Positions 35,101 to 40,580 of a stretch of 64,000 nucleotides of DNA are shown piece by piece. Position 1 is the stretch's first letter; every line of letters begins with the position of its first letter. This DNA is from Streptomyces chromofuscus (GTDB lineage: Bacteria; Actinomycetota; Actinomycetes; Streptomycetales; Streptomycetaceae). The notes beneath the pieces were generated by a model. That model made no database searches, was not told the origin of the DNA, and saw only the letters and a list, made by a program, of their open reading frames with translations. The position numbers and the translations under genes are program-made. The DNA is taken from the NCBI RefSeq assembly GCF_015160875.1, contig NZ_CP063374.1, forward strand, positions 4,901,501 to 4,965,500, written 5' to 3'.

Positions 35101-35363
35101 GTAGTGACATCGAGAAGGCCGCGGCGAACAATCCCGCTGTGTTCGCGGACCCGAACATCCGGCACATGGGTACGTCCGCTCCCGGACAGTCGGTTCCCGA
35201 CTTCACCATCCAGGATGGTACGGACGTCGTGAACATCGATGTCACGGGTGGCAGTGCCACGGCAATCGCGGACCATCTCCGGCGTGACTACATCGACAGT
35301 CGCGGTCAGATTCTGGACTACCCGACAGTGGCCGACAGCTACGTCGATGACATCTTCGGCTGA
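26157..35363 (+). CDS. Giant secreted RHS/YD-repeat toxin with Hint domain
   Basis: A polymorphic toxin of about 3,068 residues. Order: Sec signal peptide (ends near PQVAYA), N-terminal region, a DNRLRE-type domain (about 320-430), a golvesin-like domain (about 440-570), a second DNRLRE-type domain (about 760-880), RHS start and YD repeats (from about 1250), a second golvesin-like domain inserted among the repeats (about 2030-2160), more YD repeats, the RHS core (FLTRDMYGG, NRYAFAGGNPISF), a pre-toxin TG-like segment, a Lys/Gly-rich linker, a Hint protease (SFVPGTKVLMADG, TANHPFW, VLVHN) and a roughly 145-residue tip (PDFTIQDG, VNIDVTGG) that may be a PD-(D/E)XK-like nuclease. GTG at 26157 is preferred over ATG 26133 because of AGGAAAGG. 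Confidence 0.93.
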   Translation: MRPRLGRLVACLVVAAVTSTALPQVAYAAPADEGDGKGIVDTVKSWFADDGDDSGGLDKPPSHDELGIADREKVSWPKSDPKAKRVRELTGKRTSNARFWQMSDGRVEAELSAAATSYRSGSGKKASWKSIDTTVRPSQTKGFEFANTTNEGRSWFGTDADRLVRFRSPDGRSVTLGLDGVDKGLKPKAKGSTVTYDDAVEGADLEYVVGPGRVKENITLAERPDGPLKFTFTLDTDGLIPKARKDGSVALYGELPNTPVMVIPAPYMTDAKKADASVYGRTYSTKVTQKLTRDGKSWKLTVTPDAKWLASKDRQYPVVIDPTITIAPSPSQSQDTMVLSDQPATNFNTTWKLSAGRTSATANSRSLIKFPLDEIPAGTKIDSARLEMYFDQAHTTATTATQIGVYRATGAWDETTATWSNTSSLVGEQSATTVQVDDEDTGTAAVGAWPTSAATTNAVGDTFRYNLDSITGDSFTWPVRVPETATYRVDAHYVQGANRATAAPYTVTAAGGVTSTYNVNQTTGSGGVWTSLGGDTNELSFNKGGAYKVELKDTSVPTSQALIADAVRLVDPAKITKQAGQYNRWHSFPVGDTVQKWVNGTAVNHGFVLKATDEANNPLGGPRYESGDGDYGGETSTIPRLTVTYGKVGTTLNSPTVIHGTGPELSWKAYSNTTGDANLNIAEYQLHRSTQQAFTPSAATLVAPIDKTATTYTDTTATPTPDSSSVEIGRSYYYQIAVKTTDGQLLGSPTRIVGVPKAGRTMKLLQGTAAGITDTTLSSTTPTTNLDTISSAGAGQNWLTVGNNSPTYGKTRAVMKFPTADLPTTATVLESRLFMWGAETTTDTDGAIYELRGLTRDFNETQATWNSAATGTAWTAAGGDFSSTVSDTVAQVSEVGRHWWDATSLTQGWVKTPTSNKGAMVRLKDESSTGPQERTVFLASETSDQQLGPLLRVIYVDSTTEDTYYAPQTPARMTPNSTYTVQFTVTNTTSSAWASGERQLSYTWKLPDGTDVTTGGNQLSTAIPALSPGQSATIQAQVKTPINSDSGSKRTEYVLGWDVRKVADGTWLSAGTGGIPSLKQNVAVEDPTSNALGLEKFYSYTGKNTGAGSTVMNNLASGNSVWSYNAINNPGRGVNTFFRVAYNSLDTSDTVLGHGWSGQAAGPLRLGAPLDFHPNPNPTEVRLPDGDGTTHVFRWDATNSVWKAPAGVHFKLSFKTGTQCTPDKDNTPDAWTLLRPDGTRFLFGCDGYMTSIVDNDGNTQTYTYEERKSNNKPTKFLTYITDPAGRQSLRIDYYKKGDATYDYIDDTGAKATGSNLTNSKIYDHVKSVTDISGRKISFFYTTKGLLGQFTDGDGSSQPKVFKFTYDATQGNKNVKLVTATDPRGNGTSLAYYAPQAGDDPKYHWWTKTITDRLGGNTGFAYAANTANTKFTDTTVTDAETHATKYVTDDFGRPVQTTNAKSRTTKMSWDADNNVTYVEEANGAKTAYCYDPKTGYPLRQWDAEVTKSWTSFNQTDYCDPAKYPANAIKYEYQTRADGYSANLWRKTSPLGNIWEFGYDSFGNQTSVTDPEGVASATAGDYMSTTEYDVYGQPKKDTDANGNSTTYADYGPHGYPAKITDAKLATTTFTYDVRGNTREVVNDKGAKVTQDYDYFGRPLAQTQPKEAGVTITTPAPVYDANNNITKAFAPNGAETSSVYDAADQVTDVLAPKDETTDPERRTVTTYDKVGNVKTVTEPKGTLTTTAGDYTTTYSYDEIYQPVSVVNAKGDTVSSTYDTVGNLITVVDPKKNATTDPDDFTTKYDYDLNHRVVKTTEAAGKFTTVHYDLDGRTDQATDAEGNTTETTFDRRGLAKQVKVPYSKDGSGTITYRTTQFQYDEVGNQTKEISPRGVETTGDATDYTTEKIYDELNRVKETLSPFKQGDTRYGTPDRTIYTYDSVGQLKEVSAPPSQGQSVRNVTSYEYYDNGWTKSATDGFGITTKYDYNVLGQQTKNTLISAGGSSQRTMTWDFYPSGNQKARGDDGIPVGNQVVVVDSSDVNNAAEQGSWSPSQAMGQWGYDVRTNGAGTGADTFTWQLNIPQDGTYEVFVRHGDVTGAATDAKFQITHSSGTVTKTVNQATGSNTWISVGSYTFTESGTQKVTLTDAANGTVIADAIKLVRSNTGETDNERKDFTYKYDANSLLTEVKDLSPGAKADTYTMSYDELDQLSKVEEKLGSTVKNTTSLTYDANGNPLTTTHDVTWSKAEYDVRDMIWRITNADSPGAGNEQITTFTYTDRGQPLKQTKPNGNTVDYAYWLNGAVKQQVEKKADGTTVVAQHDLEYDPNGNRSKDTAKVMNADNSATYLNTVSTFAYDPQDRIQKVTKTGDAAGTEEYFYDGNSNIVEQKIGAAGSEVITTSTYDRNRLLKTTTSGVASTYNYDPLGRLDTVSSNGSTQEKYTYDGFDRIAKHTGGTGASAKTTTYVYDAFDRTASQTTSGTTGKTTLFTYLGMEDKVLREEVAGKATKSYQYSPWGQKLTQIKHNTDGTKEYSQFLYHPKGDVEAITKTDGTTRATYGYTAYGSDDDKQFTGADKPDAQNPDKEAYNEYRFNAQRYDDGSGTYDMGFRNYSPGLNRFLTRDMYGGALDDMSLATDPYTGNRYAFAGGNPISFVELDGHLFGLDVSLSDVGHAALDVAGMVPVIGEAADVANGIWYAAEGNYADAALSMAAAVPGIGAAATAAKYAKKGAKAVDAVRSGSKTSKKTKTAKGGGKKGGGKHAKPKDKKPTKQAGQCKKGSKKKNSFVPGTKVLMADGSTKAIEDVKQGEWVLASDPETGDLQARPVTDTITGDGVKHLVTLTIDPDSKDGKAKPSTITATANHPFWLPDYGRWAEAGELEPGMWLQTAAGTWVQITAIDNAHRSQKVHNLTVDGQHTYYVLAGDSSVLVHNDNAAEVCKTAAGKASYKRLKDAVAQAAARPASAVKTSLSPAQIAAGKKLPFLKRMFIGSDIEKAAANNPAVFADPNIRHMGTSAPGQSVPDFTIQDGTDVVNIDVTGGSATAIADHLRRDYIDSRGQILDYPTVADSYVDDIFG
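34782..34825. repeat. 44-bp exact match, copy in the main Hint region
   Basis: Identical over 44 bases to 36849-36892, inside a longer region of high identity (about 34716-34920 against 36789-36990). It encodes the stretch MWLQTAAGTWVQITA of the Hint domain and would permit recombination between the expressed RHS gene and the displaced toxin cassette. Confidence 0.85.
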
Positions 35364-35372
35364 GGTGGCAGC

Positions 35373-36056
35373 ATGCCATTCATGGAACAGGTGAATGCCG
35401 CTACTTTCCGGCATCAGAAGATCATCGGAGGGTCCAGGGTTCTGGGCGACGCCAGTCTCTCCCGCTGCACTTGTGTGGGGTCGGGCATCGCCCAGTTCGA
35501 CGACCCGGGGTTCGGGCTCGTCGTCCAAGGCGTTGAGGCCCGGCGATGCAGGTTGGACAACTGCAGTGCCCACGGTGTTCTCTTCCGGGATGTTCTGGTC
35601 GAGGACCTTTCGGTCGCCGGAGGTCTGCACCTGGAGGCATGTGTCTTCGAACGTGTCACCCTGCGAGGGAACATCCGCGGAAGAGTGATGACGACTCCTC
35701 CCAACTATGCCCTGGCGGAAGAGGTGCAGAAGAGCTTCACGGCGGCGATGCGTGCCATCTATCAGGAGGTGGAATGGGCGCTCGACATCCGGGAGGCGAA
35801 GTTCAGTGACGCGGATTTCTATTACGTGCCGGGCGAACTGATTCGCCGGGACGAGGAGACGCAGTTCCTGCTGCGGCGGGAGAGCTTCTCAAGGGTGGAC
35901 CTCTCGGAATTGCCGGTGTACGCGGGAATCGCCGCCGGTCGATTCGAGGTGAGCCCTTGGGACTCGATCGTTGCTGTGGCACCGCGCCGGTCGAAGAATT
36001 TCGACCAGTGGGTGTCGGAGCTGAGTGAACTCCGTCGGATGGGGCTGGCTGAGTAG
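35373..36056 (+). CDS. Putative immunity protein for the RHS tip
   Basis: The 227-residue protein starts nine bases after the RHS stop, the expected position for the cognate immunity gene. The first half (about residues 20-100) has short alternating repeats with Cys/Leu/Val every five residues or so (RCRLDNCSAHGVLFRDVLVEDL), suggesting a pentapeptide-like or right-handed beta-helix fold; the second half is mixed. No named Imm family is recognised. No signal peptide is seen, so it would act in the cytoplasm, where an incoming toxin would be neutralised. Codon use is less biased to G/C than the surrounding core genes. ATG 35373 or 35382 may be used. Confidence 0.65.
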   Translation: MPFMEQVNAATFRHQKIIGGSRVLGDASLSRCTCVGSGIAQFDDPGFGLVVQGVEARRCRLDNCSAHGVLFRDVLVEDLSVAGGLHLEACVFERVTLRGNIRGRVMTTPPNYALAEEVQKSFTAAMRAIYQEVEWALDIREAKFSDADFYYVPGELIRRDEETQFLLRRESFSRVDLSELPVYAGIAAGRFEVSPWDSIVAVAPRRSKNFDQWVSELSELRRMGLAE

Positions 36057-36089
36057 CGCTCTGATCCAGCGCACCCAGGGAAATGCCAT

Positions 36090-36120
36090 GCGGCCGCACC
36101 GGAGCCACCGGTGCGGCCGC
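36090..36120 (+). terminator. Hairpin after the first immunity gene
   Basis: A 13-bp perfect stem (GCGGCCGCACCGG with its complement) with a five-base loop begins 34 bases after the stop of the putative immunity gene, so transcription of the main RHS unit probably ends here. Confidence 0.75.
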
Positions 36121-36199
36121 TGTCGACGAGTTCGACTCGCTGTTCAGCGACTACTCGTGGACCGAAGGGTGACTGGAGGACCGGGACCCCGATAGCCGA

Positions 36200-36231
36200 G
36201 GGCCGGCTGCCGTTTGCGCGGCAGCCGGCCC
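36200..36231 (+). terminator. Second hairpin at the edge of the toxin fragment
   Basis: GGGCCGGCTGCCG and its complement form a 13-bp stem around a six-base loop. It abuts the point where the displaced toxin fragment begins. It may be the old terminator of an immunity gene that was joined to a foreign tip by recombination. Confidence 0.65.
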
Positions 36232-36438
36232 TTCGGCTGCCACACTTGTGGAACGCTCGATCCGGGCGGCAACGGCAGTTTCGTTCCGGATCACCAGCCA
36301 ATCAGCTCTTGGGTTCCGGATGGCACTCCTCAGCGGCTATACCCGCAGTGCCGTCCGTGCAGCAACCGACAGGGCGGTCGGGCCGGTCGACTGAAGAACG
36401 TAATGAGGGGCCTTTATGACGCAATGGCCAACGAGTGA
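36214..36438 (+). pseudogene. Displaced toxin-tip fragment (CHTCG/DHQP type)
   Basis: In frame, without a sensible start and closed upstream by a stop, lies RPFGCHTCG followed by PDHQPISSWVPDG and QRLYPQCRPC. It aligns over its length with the C-terminal part of the cassette at 36789-37358. Both have two C-x-x-C pairs around D-H-Q-P, a pattern suggesting a zinc-held HNH-like nuclease. The fragment lacks the Hint region and the first half of the toxin domain, so it is a remnant. Its last codons overlap the start of the truncated Imm21 gene. Confidence 0.75.
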
Positions 36439-36835
36439 GGGGAGCCGGTGGCTGGAGACGGACGGTGGTCCCTTTCTCCTGACGCCGGTCTCGCAACTTC
36501 ACCAGTGGACGGGCTACAACGGTGACTACGATCTAGTCATCGATGCGACAGATGCGGGACACTCCGAGTGTTACGCATTTCCGGGCAGAAATGTTGCGGT
36601 TCTCGGCGATGAACCGCTTCGCACCACGATCATGGAGTCGCGGTCACTGATCGTTCAGTGGATCTACTCCAACTCCGAGGAAGAGATCCGAAGGTATGCC
36701 TCTGAGGTCGACCTCGATTCCATCGTGTGGCGTGAGGGCCCTGTGCTGGAATGTGATGGGAGGATTGCAGTCATGGATGCGGCGATAGCATCCTTTCTGG
36801 CTCCCCGATTTCGGCACCTGGGCCGACGCCGGTGA
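36416..36835 (+). pseudogene. Imm21-type immunity gene, 3' end lost
   Basis: The N-terminal part matches the family of the gene at 37375: W-L-E-T-D-G-G-P, then Q-W-T-G-Y-N-G-D-Y, a GDEPLRTT-type segment and IVQWIYSNSEEE. It runs to VMDAAIA and then departs from the family, because the following DNA (from about 36781-36789) is a piece of Hint-coding sequence in another frame. The stop after 139 residues lies inside that piece. About 40 C-terminal residues present in the intact paralogue are missing. It may or may not still protect. Confidence 0.7.
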
Positions 36836-37358
36836 CCTCGAGCCGGGCATGTGGCTGCAGACCGCGGCCGGCACCTGGGTCCAGATCACCGCGATCGACG
36901 ACGCCCACCGTAGCCAAAAGGTCCACAACCTCACCGTCGAAGGCCAACACACCTACTTTGTGCTGGCTGGCAATGCACCGGTCCTGGTGCACAATGCCAA
37001 GCGGGACCGTACTGATCCCGAGGCGGTGTGCCCGATTGGCCCGTACGCGGCCGAATCCATCCCGGCGCGGAGCAAGTCTCAGAAGTTTGACGAGTCTCCT
37101 GGTGGCGAGAGGGACCAGATCAATGAGATCGGCAGTCGGTTCGGATGCCACACCTGCGGAATCATCTTCCCCTTCGGTTCCAAGAAGGGGTACGTTCCTG
37201 ACCACCAGCCCATCAGTTCGTGGGTGCCGGACGGCTTTCCGCAGCGGCTCTATTCGCAGTGCATCGACTGCAGTCGGAAGCAGGCCGGATGGGCAAGGCA
37301 GTTGGCGCCTGTCATGCTGCCGAGTTATGAGCGCATAGCCAAGGAAATGGGACTGTAA
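36789..37358 (+). pseudogene. Displaced Hint-tail plus toxin cassette without a start
   Basis: The frame begins in the middle of a Hint domain at its conserved His-Pro-Phe-Trp (36789), continues through MWLQTAAGTWVQITA and VLVHN, and then a roughly 120-residue tip: CPIGPYAAESIPARSKSQ, GCHTCG, PDHQPISSWVPDG, QRLYSQCIDC. There is no start, signal or RHS part; ATG 36849 lies inside the Hint fold. The tip looks like a zinc-binding HNH-like nuclease toxin, by its two Cys pairs and DHQP. The next gene is an intact Imm21. This is a silent toxin-immunity cassette that could replace the tip of the main RHS gene by recombination. Confidence 0.8.
36849..36892. repeat. 44-bp exact match, copy in the displaced cassette
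   Basis: Partner of 34782-34825 in direct orientation, about 2.07 kb apart. A crossover here would fuse the main RHS gene to the cassette tip in frame and delete the intervening tip, immunity gene and remnants. Confidence 0.85.
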
Positions 37359-37374
37359 AGGAGGCGAGTGAGCC

Positions 37375-37869
37375 GTGGATCTCACATGGGTCGAGTCGGA
37401 AGGGGGGCCGATGGTTGTCGTGGAGGCATCGCTGAAACACCTTTGGGGCGGCTATACGAACTCTGATTACGAGGAGGCTTGTGAGGTCCAGGGCTTTGCT
37501 GGACTGGTCAGGTTCGGAGTGCCGTCGGCGACTGAGACGGCACTCGTGATCAACGACATCCCCGCTCCAACGGCCTTCATGGGGGAGTTCTGCGCCATCG
37601 TCCAATGGATCGCTGCCTCCAGTGATTCTCGATTCGTCGAGGTTGTACGTGGAGGTATCGGAACTGTGGACGACTGGGTGGACGGCCCGATGCTCAACGT
37701 GACGGGTCGGCTTGCCGTTTTCGATGCGGCTTTGCCCGGCGCAGAGGCTCGTGCAGGCGAACTCCTGCTGGTGGAGATCGAGCCCGCGGTCTATCAAGTG
37801 AGGACCGCGGACATCGAGTCGAAAACCGGTACGTGTGCGCGAGTCCACAGGTTGGATCGGGTGCCGTAG
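37375..37869 (+). CDS. Imm21-family immunity protein
   Basis: A 164-residue cytoplasmic protein with the Imm21 pattern: WVESEGGPMVVVEASL at the start, LWGGYTNSDYEEACEVQGFAG-like Trp-Gly and Asp-Tyr positions, then ALVINDIPAPTAF and IVQWIAASSD. It follows the displaced Hint-toxin cassette by 16 bases and has AAAGGAGG at 37357 before a GTG at 37375, so it can be expressed independently of a functional toxin. Its presumed role is to bind and inhibit the CHTCG/DHQP-type toxin. It would protect against sister strains carrying that tip. Confidence 0.82.
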   Translation: MDLTWVESEGGPMVVVEASLKHLWGGYTNSDYEEACEVQGFAGLVRFGVPSATETALVINDIPAPTAFMGEFCAIVQWIAASSDSRFVEVVRGGIGTVDDWVDGPMLNVTGRLAVFDAALPGAEARAGELLLVEIEPAVYQVRTADIESKTGTCARVHRLDRVP

Positions 37870-37891
37870 CCAGCCTCGTAGTCATTGAAAT

Positions 37892-37924
37892 GAGAAGCCC
37901 CGCCGCTCCCCGGCGGGGCTTCTC
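37892..37924 (+). terminator. Terminator closing the toxin-immunity array
   Basis: A 14-bp perfect stem (GAGAAGCCCCGCCG and its complement) with a five-base loop lies 23 bases after the Imm21 stop. Confidence 0.85.
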
Positions 37925-38146
37925 GTAGTGTGCTGGGGTGGTCAATTGATTGGGGGTGAATCACCTGGGGGTGGAGGTTCCTCTGAGCTTGAAATCGTGG
38001 AGTCGCTTCAGTATGGGGCTGTCATAAGATCGAAGCCGGACTTTCCACGCCTTGCGCTCGCGCTTGAGTTTCGGGCGCGGGGGAATCCGGCCTGGTACTA
38101 CAGGGGAGCTTCGTGTCTGCTGGCCGTGTGACGCGTTGAGCCGTAG

Positions 38147-38695
38147 GTGGAGGACGTGCATCGGGATGTCGAGCAGTGGGATGGGTGGTTCGAGGATTTC
38201 TTCGCGCTGCTCGCCGGGTTGTGGTGCCGGGTGGAGCCGCGGCTGACAGCGCGGGCGTATCTCAAGGCCCTGTTGGCCCCTGTGGAGCGGAAGAACACCT
38301 GGCAGATCGCTGCGTATCTCGGGCACACTGCGCCGGACAAGGTCAAGAACCTGCTGCGCAAGACAACCTGGAGCTGGAGTCAACTGCGCGACCAAGTACG
38401 GGAGTTCACCGTGGAACACCTCGGAGACCCGGAAGCGGTGCTGTGCTGGACGAGACCGCCTTCTTGAAGAAGGGCGACAAGTCGGTCGGGGGCGCCCCGC
38501 AATACGCAGGGATCACCGGGCAGACAGAGAACTGTCAGGTCGCCGTGTTCTTGGCCTACGTCACACCGTACGGCCGCGCGCTGATCGACTTCGCGCTGTA
38601 CCTGGGCAGGCTGTGGGCCGGACAGGCGGTGCGCTGCAGGGAGGCCGGGGTGCCGCGCGAGCGCAGCCGGTTCCCGGGAGCCCATGCCGGACCTT
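38147..38695 (+). pseudogene. IS701-family transposase remnant
   Basis: First frame: W-D-G-W-F near the start, YLKALLAPVERKNTWQIA and VEHLGDPEAVL, the N-terminal signature of IS701 transposases. At about 38443 one base is missing; in the next frame the sequence resumes LDETAFLKKGDKSVG, ENCQVAVFLAY and RALIDFALYL, the catalytic DDE region beginning D-E-T. It decays around RCREAGVP and stops matching near 38690, so about half of the usual 400-residue enzyme is lost. It cannot be functional. Confidence 0.8.
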
Positions 38696-38911
38696 TCTGC
38701 GCCGTATCGGAGCCTTTGCCGCACCGTGCGGCAAGGGTTCCGCGAGTTGGACCCCTCGCGACCGATCATTCGATGTGGGGCGGCATGGTGGGCGGGTTCG
38801 ACTGATCCGTTGGATGTGGCTCAGGTTGTGGGGGACGGGATCCCCGGCGGCAGGCCGAGGTCTGCGCAGGGGGGACCGCTTAGGCGTGGCTGCGTGACCT
38901 CGATGTCACCA

Positions 38912-39140
38912 TCATCTGAGGCCGAGGAGCGTGAGGGGGCAGCGGGGTCGCGGGCGTTGCGACGGAGGCCGGCCGCGATGTCGGTGCCCTCCGGCTGCCC
39001 GGAGGGCACCGATGGCGAGATTGCGCCACGTGGCCATTGCGGGGGCAGCGTTGCCGGTCCGTGGATGGGAGGCGTCTCGGCGAAGGTGGTGTCGCGAACG
39101 CGTGCAGGATTTCGATCTTCCAATAGCCCGGACTGGGCGG
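38912..39140 (-). pseudogene. ISAs1-family transposase C-terminal remnant
   Basis: Reading the minus strand from about 39140: EDRNPARVRDTTFAE, then in a shifted frame RTGNAAPAMATWRNLAIGAL, then back in the first frame TDIAAGLRRNARDP, then in a third frame PLTLLG before a TGA at 38912. Together these match the final 75 or so residues of ISAs1 transposases (E-N-x-x-H/W-V-R-D-V-T-F and R-T-G-x-x-P-x-x-M-A-x-x-R-N-L-A). At least three frame changes prove it is dead. Confidence 0.72.
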
Positions 39141-39172
39141 GCGAGCTGGGTCGGGGTGGCCTGCCCGGCGTG

Positions 39173-39205
39173 GCGGGGCCGGGCCCTTTATGGGATCGGC
39201 CCCGC
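39173..39205 (-). terminator. Hairpin after the septum-formation-type lipoprotein gene
   Basis: GCGGGGCCG pairs with CGGCCCCGC around a 15-base loop, 15 bases beyond the stop of the minus-strand lipoprotein gene. Confidence 0.5.
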
Positions 39206-39220
39206 GCTGTTCGCAGGGTG

Positions 39221-40105
39221 TCAGCTCGCCCAGACCTCGGCCTCGTCGGCCGGGACGGTGGTGGCCAGGCCCAGTTCCTTGCGGGCGGCGACCGTCTTGT
39301 TCGGGTCGATGCCGGTGAAGGCCGGGTCGTAGGCGATGTAGAAGGCGTCGGCGTCCGCCGCGTTCGCGGCTGTCTTCCACTCTTCGGCGGTCTTCGTCAG
39401 CTGCTCGCGCAGCTTGCCGACCTCCGTGCCCTGGATGCCGTTCAGGCCCTCGAGGTGTGCGTCCAGGGCCGCCGCGACGGCCTTGGCCTGTGCCTTGTAG
39501 CCCTCCAGGTCGTCCTCGACGTAATCCTCCTCGGACTGGTTCGACCACAGAGCGTCGTAGACGGCGTTCGCACCCTTCAGGTACGCGGTCTGCTCGGGCT
39601 TCAGTGACTTCGCGTCCAGTGAGCCGGTGAACTTGCCCGACTCCTTGGTGTAGGTGCAGCTCACGGCGCGGTCACCCGTCGCCCAGCTCTCCTTGGTCGG
39701 GGTGTAGTAGAACAGGGCGACCCCCTTGGGGAGCGCCCAGGTGTCCGGGGCGGACTTCTCCGCCTCGGCCGGGCATCGCTCGTCGGCGACGGTCGAGACC
39801 GCGTCGTCGCCGGGGTACGCCTTCTCCTCGTCGATCGTGAATTCGCCGACGACCTGCGCCGTGTGCGCCTCGGCGCAGGGCACGATCTCGACGAGGACCT
39901 CCTCGCCCTCGCCCTTGCTGTTCGGGTTGTAGCAGTCACCGATGTTCAGCGAGAACACCGAGCGCTGGCGGGCCGCCTTCTTCGCGCTGTCCTTGGCGCC
40001 GTCCACGGCGTCCGAGACTTCCGAGCACCCCACCGCGCCGATCGCGAGCAGGGCGACGACGGCAGATATGCGGCGAACCGGACGGCGTGGGGCACGAGTT
40101 GCCAT
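39221..40105 (-). CDS. Septum-formation-domain lipoprotein
   Basis: The 294-residue exported lipoprotein has a signal sequence ending in the lipobox AVGC (about residues 24-27). After a short Lys/Ala helix, GDCYNPN and VEIVPCAEAHTAQVVGEF form the Septum_form pattern (G-D-C ... V-P-C-x-x-x-H-x-x-x-V), with the Cys pair probably disulfide-bonded. The C-terminal 120 residues are helical and charged. Members lie outside the membrane of actinobacteria; a role in septum formation was proposed for the family but is weakly supported. Confidence 0.83.
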   Translation of the reverse strand: MATRAPRRPVRRISAVVALLAIGAVGCSEVSDAVDGAKDSAKKAARQRSVFSLNIGDCYNPNSKGEGEEVLVEIVPCAEAHTAQVVGEFTIDEEKAYPGDDAVSTVADERCPAEAEKSAPDTWALPKGVALFYYTPTKESWATGDRAVSCTYTKESGKFTGSLDAKSLKPEQTAYLKGANAVYDALWSNQSEEDYVEDDLEGYKAQAKAVAAALDAHLEGLNGIQGTEVGKLREQLTKTAEEWKTAANAADADAFYIAYDPAFTGIDPNKTVAARKELGLATTVPADEAEVWAS

Positions 40106-40367
40106 GGCGTGTACATCCTCTTATGGGAACTTTATGGGGGTGGCGTGCGCATCGTATGCCACTCCTGTGACGGGACTGTGCGAGGGTTTCCGCCCACCAG
40201 CAGGGGTTTGCTCACCAGCAGGGGTGTACGGCAAGTGCCGGCCCCGGGGCTTGGTGCCGACGCTCGGCCCAGTTCCGCGCTCGGCTCGTCGCAGCCTTTC
40301 TGACTCTCATCAGCCGCAATGGTTGTACGGGACCGCCGCACGTACGGTCCACGGGAGATGCGGGGGC

Positions 40368-40580
40368 TCAGGCCGGGAGTTCGCCGTCCTTGACGGCGGT
40401 GACGAACGACGACCAGGGTCCGGCCTCGAAGACGAGTGCGGGGCCGTCGGGGGCCTTGCTGTCACGGACGGGGACGACGGCGGGGAAGAAGTTGGCGGCG
40501 ACCTCGACGCAGTTCCCGCCGTCCGGATTGCTGTACGAACTTTTGCGCCACGTCACGTCCGTCAGGTCGATGGCTCGCAC
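40368..40580 (-). CDS. DUF397-domain protein
   Basis: A 70-residue protein covering one DUF397 domain, with VTWRKSSYSNPDGGNCVEVA and VRDSKAPDGPALVF, the two canonical blocks. The start overlaps the end of the upstream XRE regulator gene by 19 bases. Such pairs are numerous in Streptomyces; the BldB-like or Scr2-type small proteins interact with the XRE partner, and some pairs behave as toxin-antitoxin-like regulators. Confidence 0.95.
   Translation of the reverse strand: MRAIDLTDVTWRKSSYSNPDGGNCVEVAANFFPAVVPVRDSKAPDGPALVFEAGPWSSFVTAVKDGELPA

Larger units (their letters stand above)
37925..39172. mobile_element. Decayed insertion-sequence region
   Basis: Between the terminator of the toxin array and the lipoprotein gene there is no intact gene. 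It contains a frameshifted, truncated IS701-type transposase on the plus strand (38147-38695) and the end of an ISAs1-type transposase with frameshifts on the minus strand (38912-39140). I could not define terminal inverted repeats or target duplications. A short inverted repeat (TTGCCGCAC/GTGCGGCAA) lies near 38711-38731 between the two. Confidence 0.7.

Noticed and set aside
38684..39607. A 307-codon plus-strand frame in the insertion-sequence region
   Set aside because: It overlaps the minus-strand ISAs1 remnant and the real lipoprotein gene and shows no domain.
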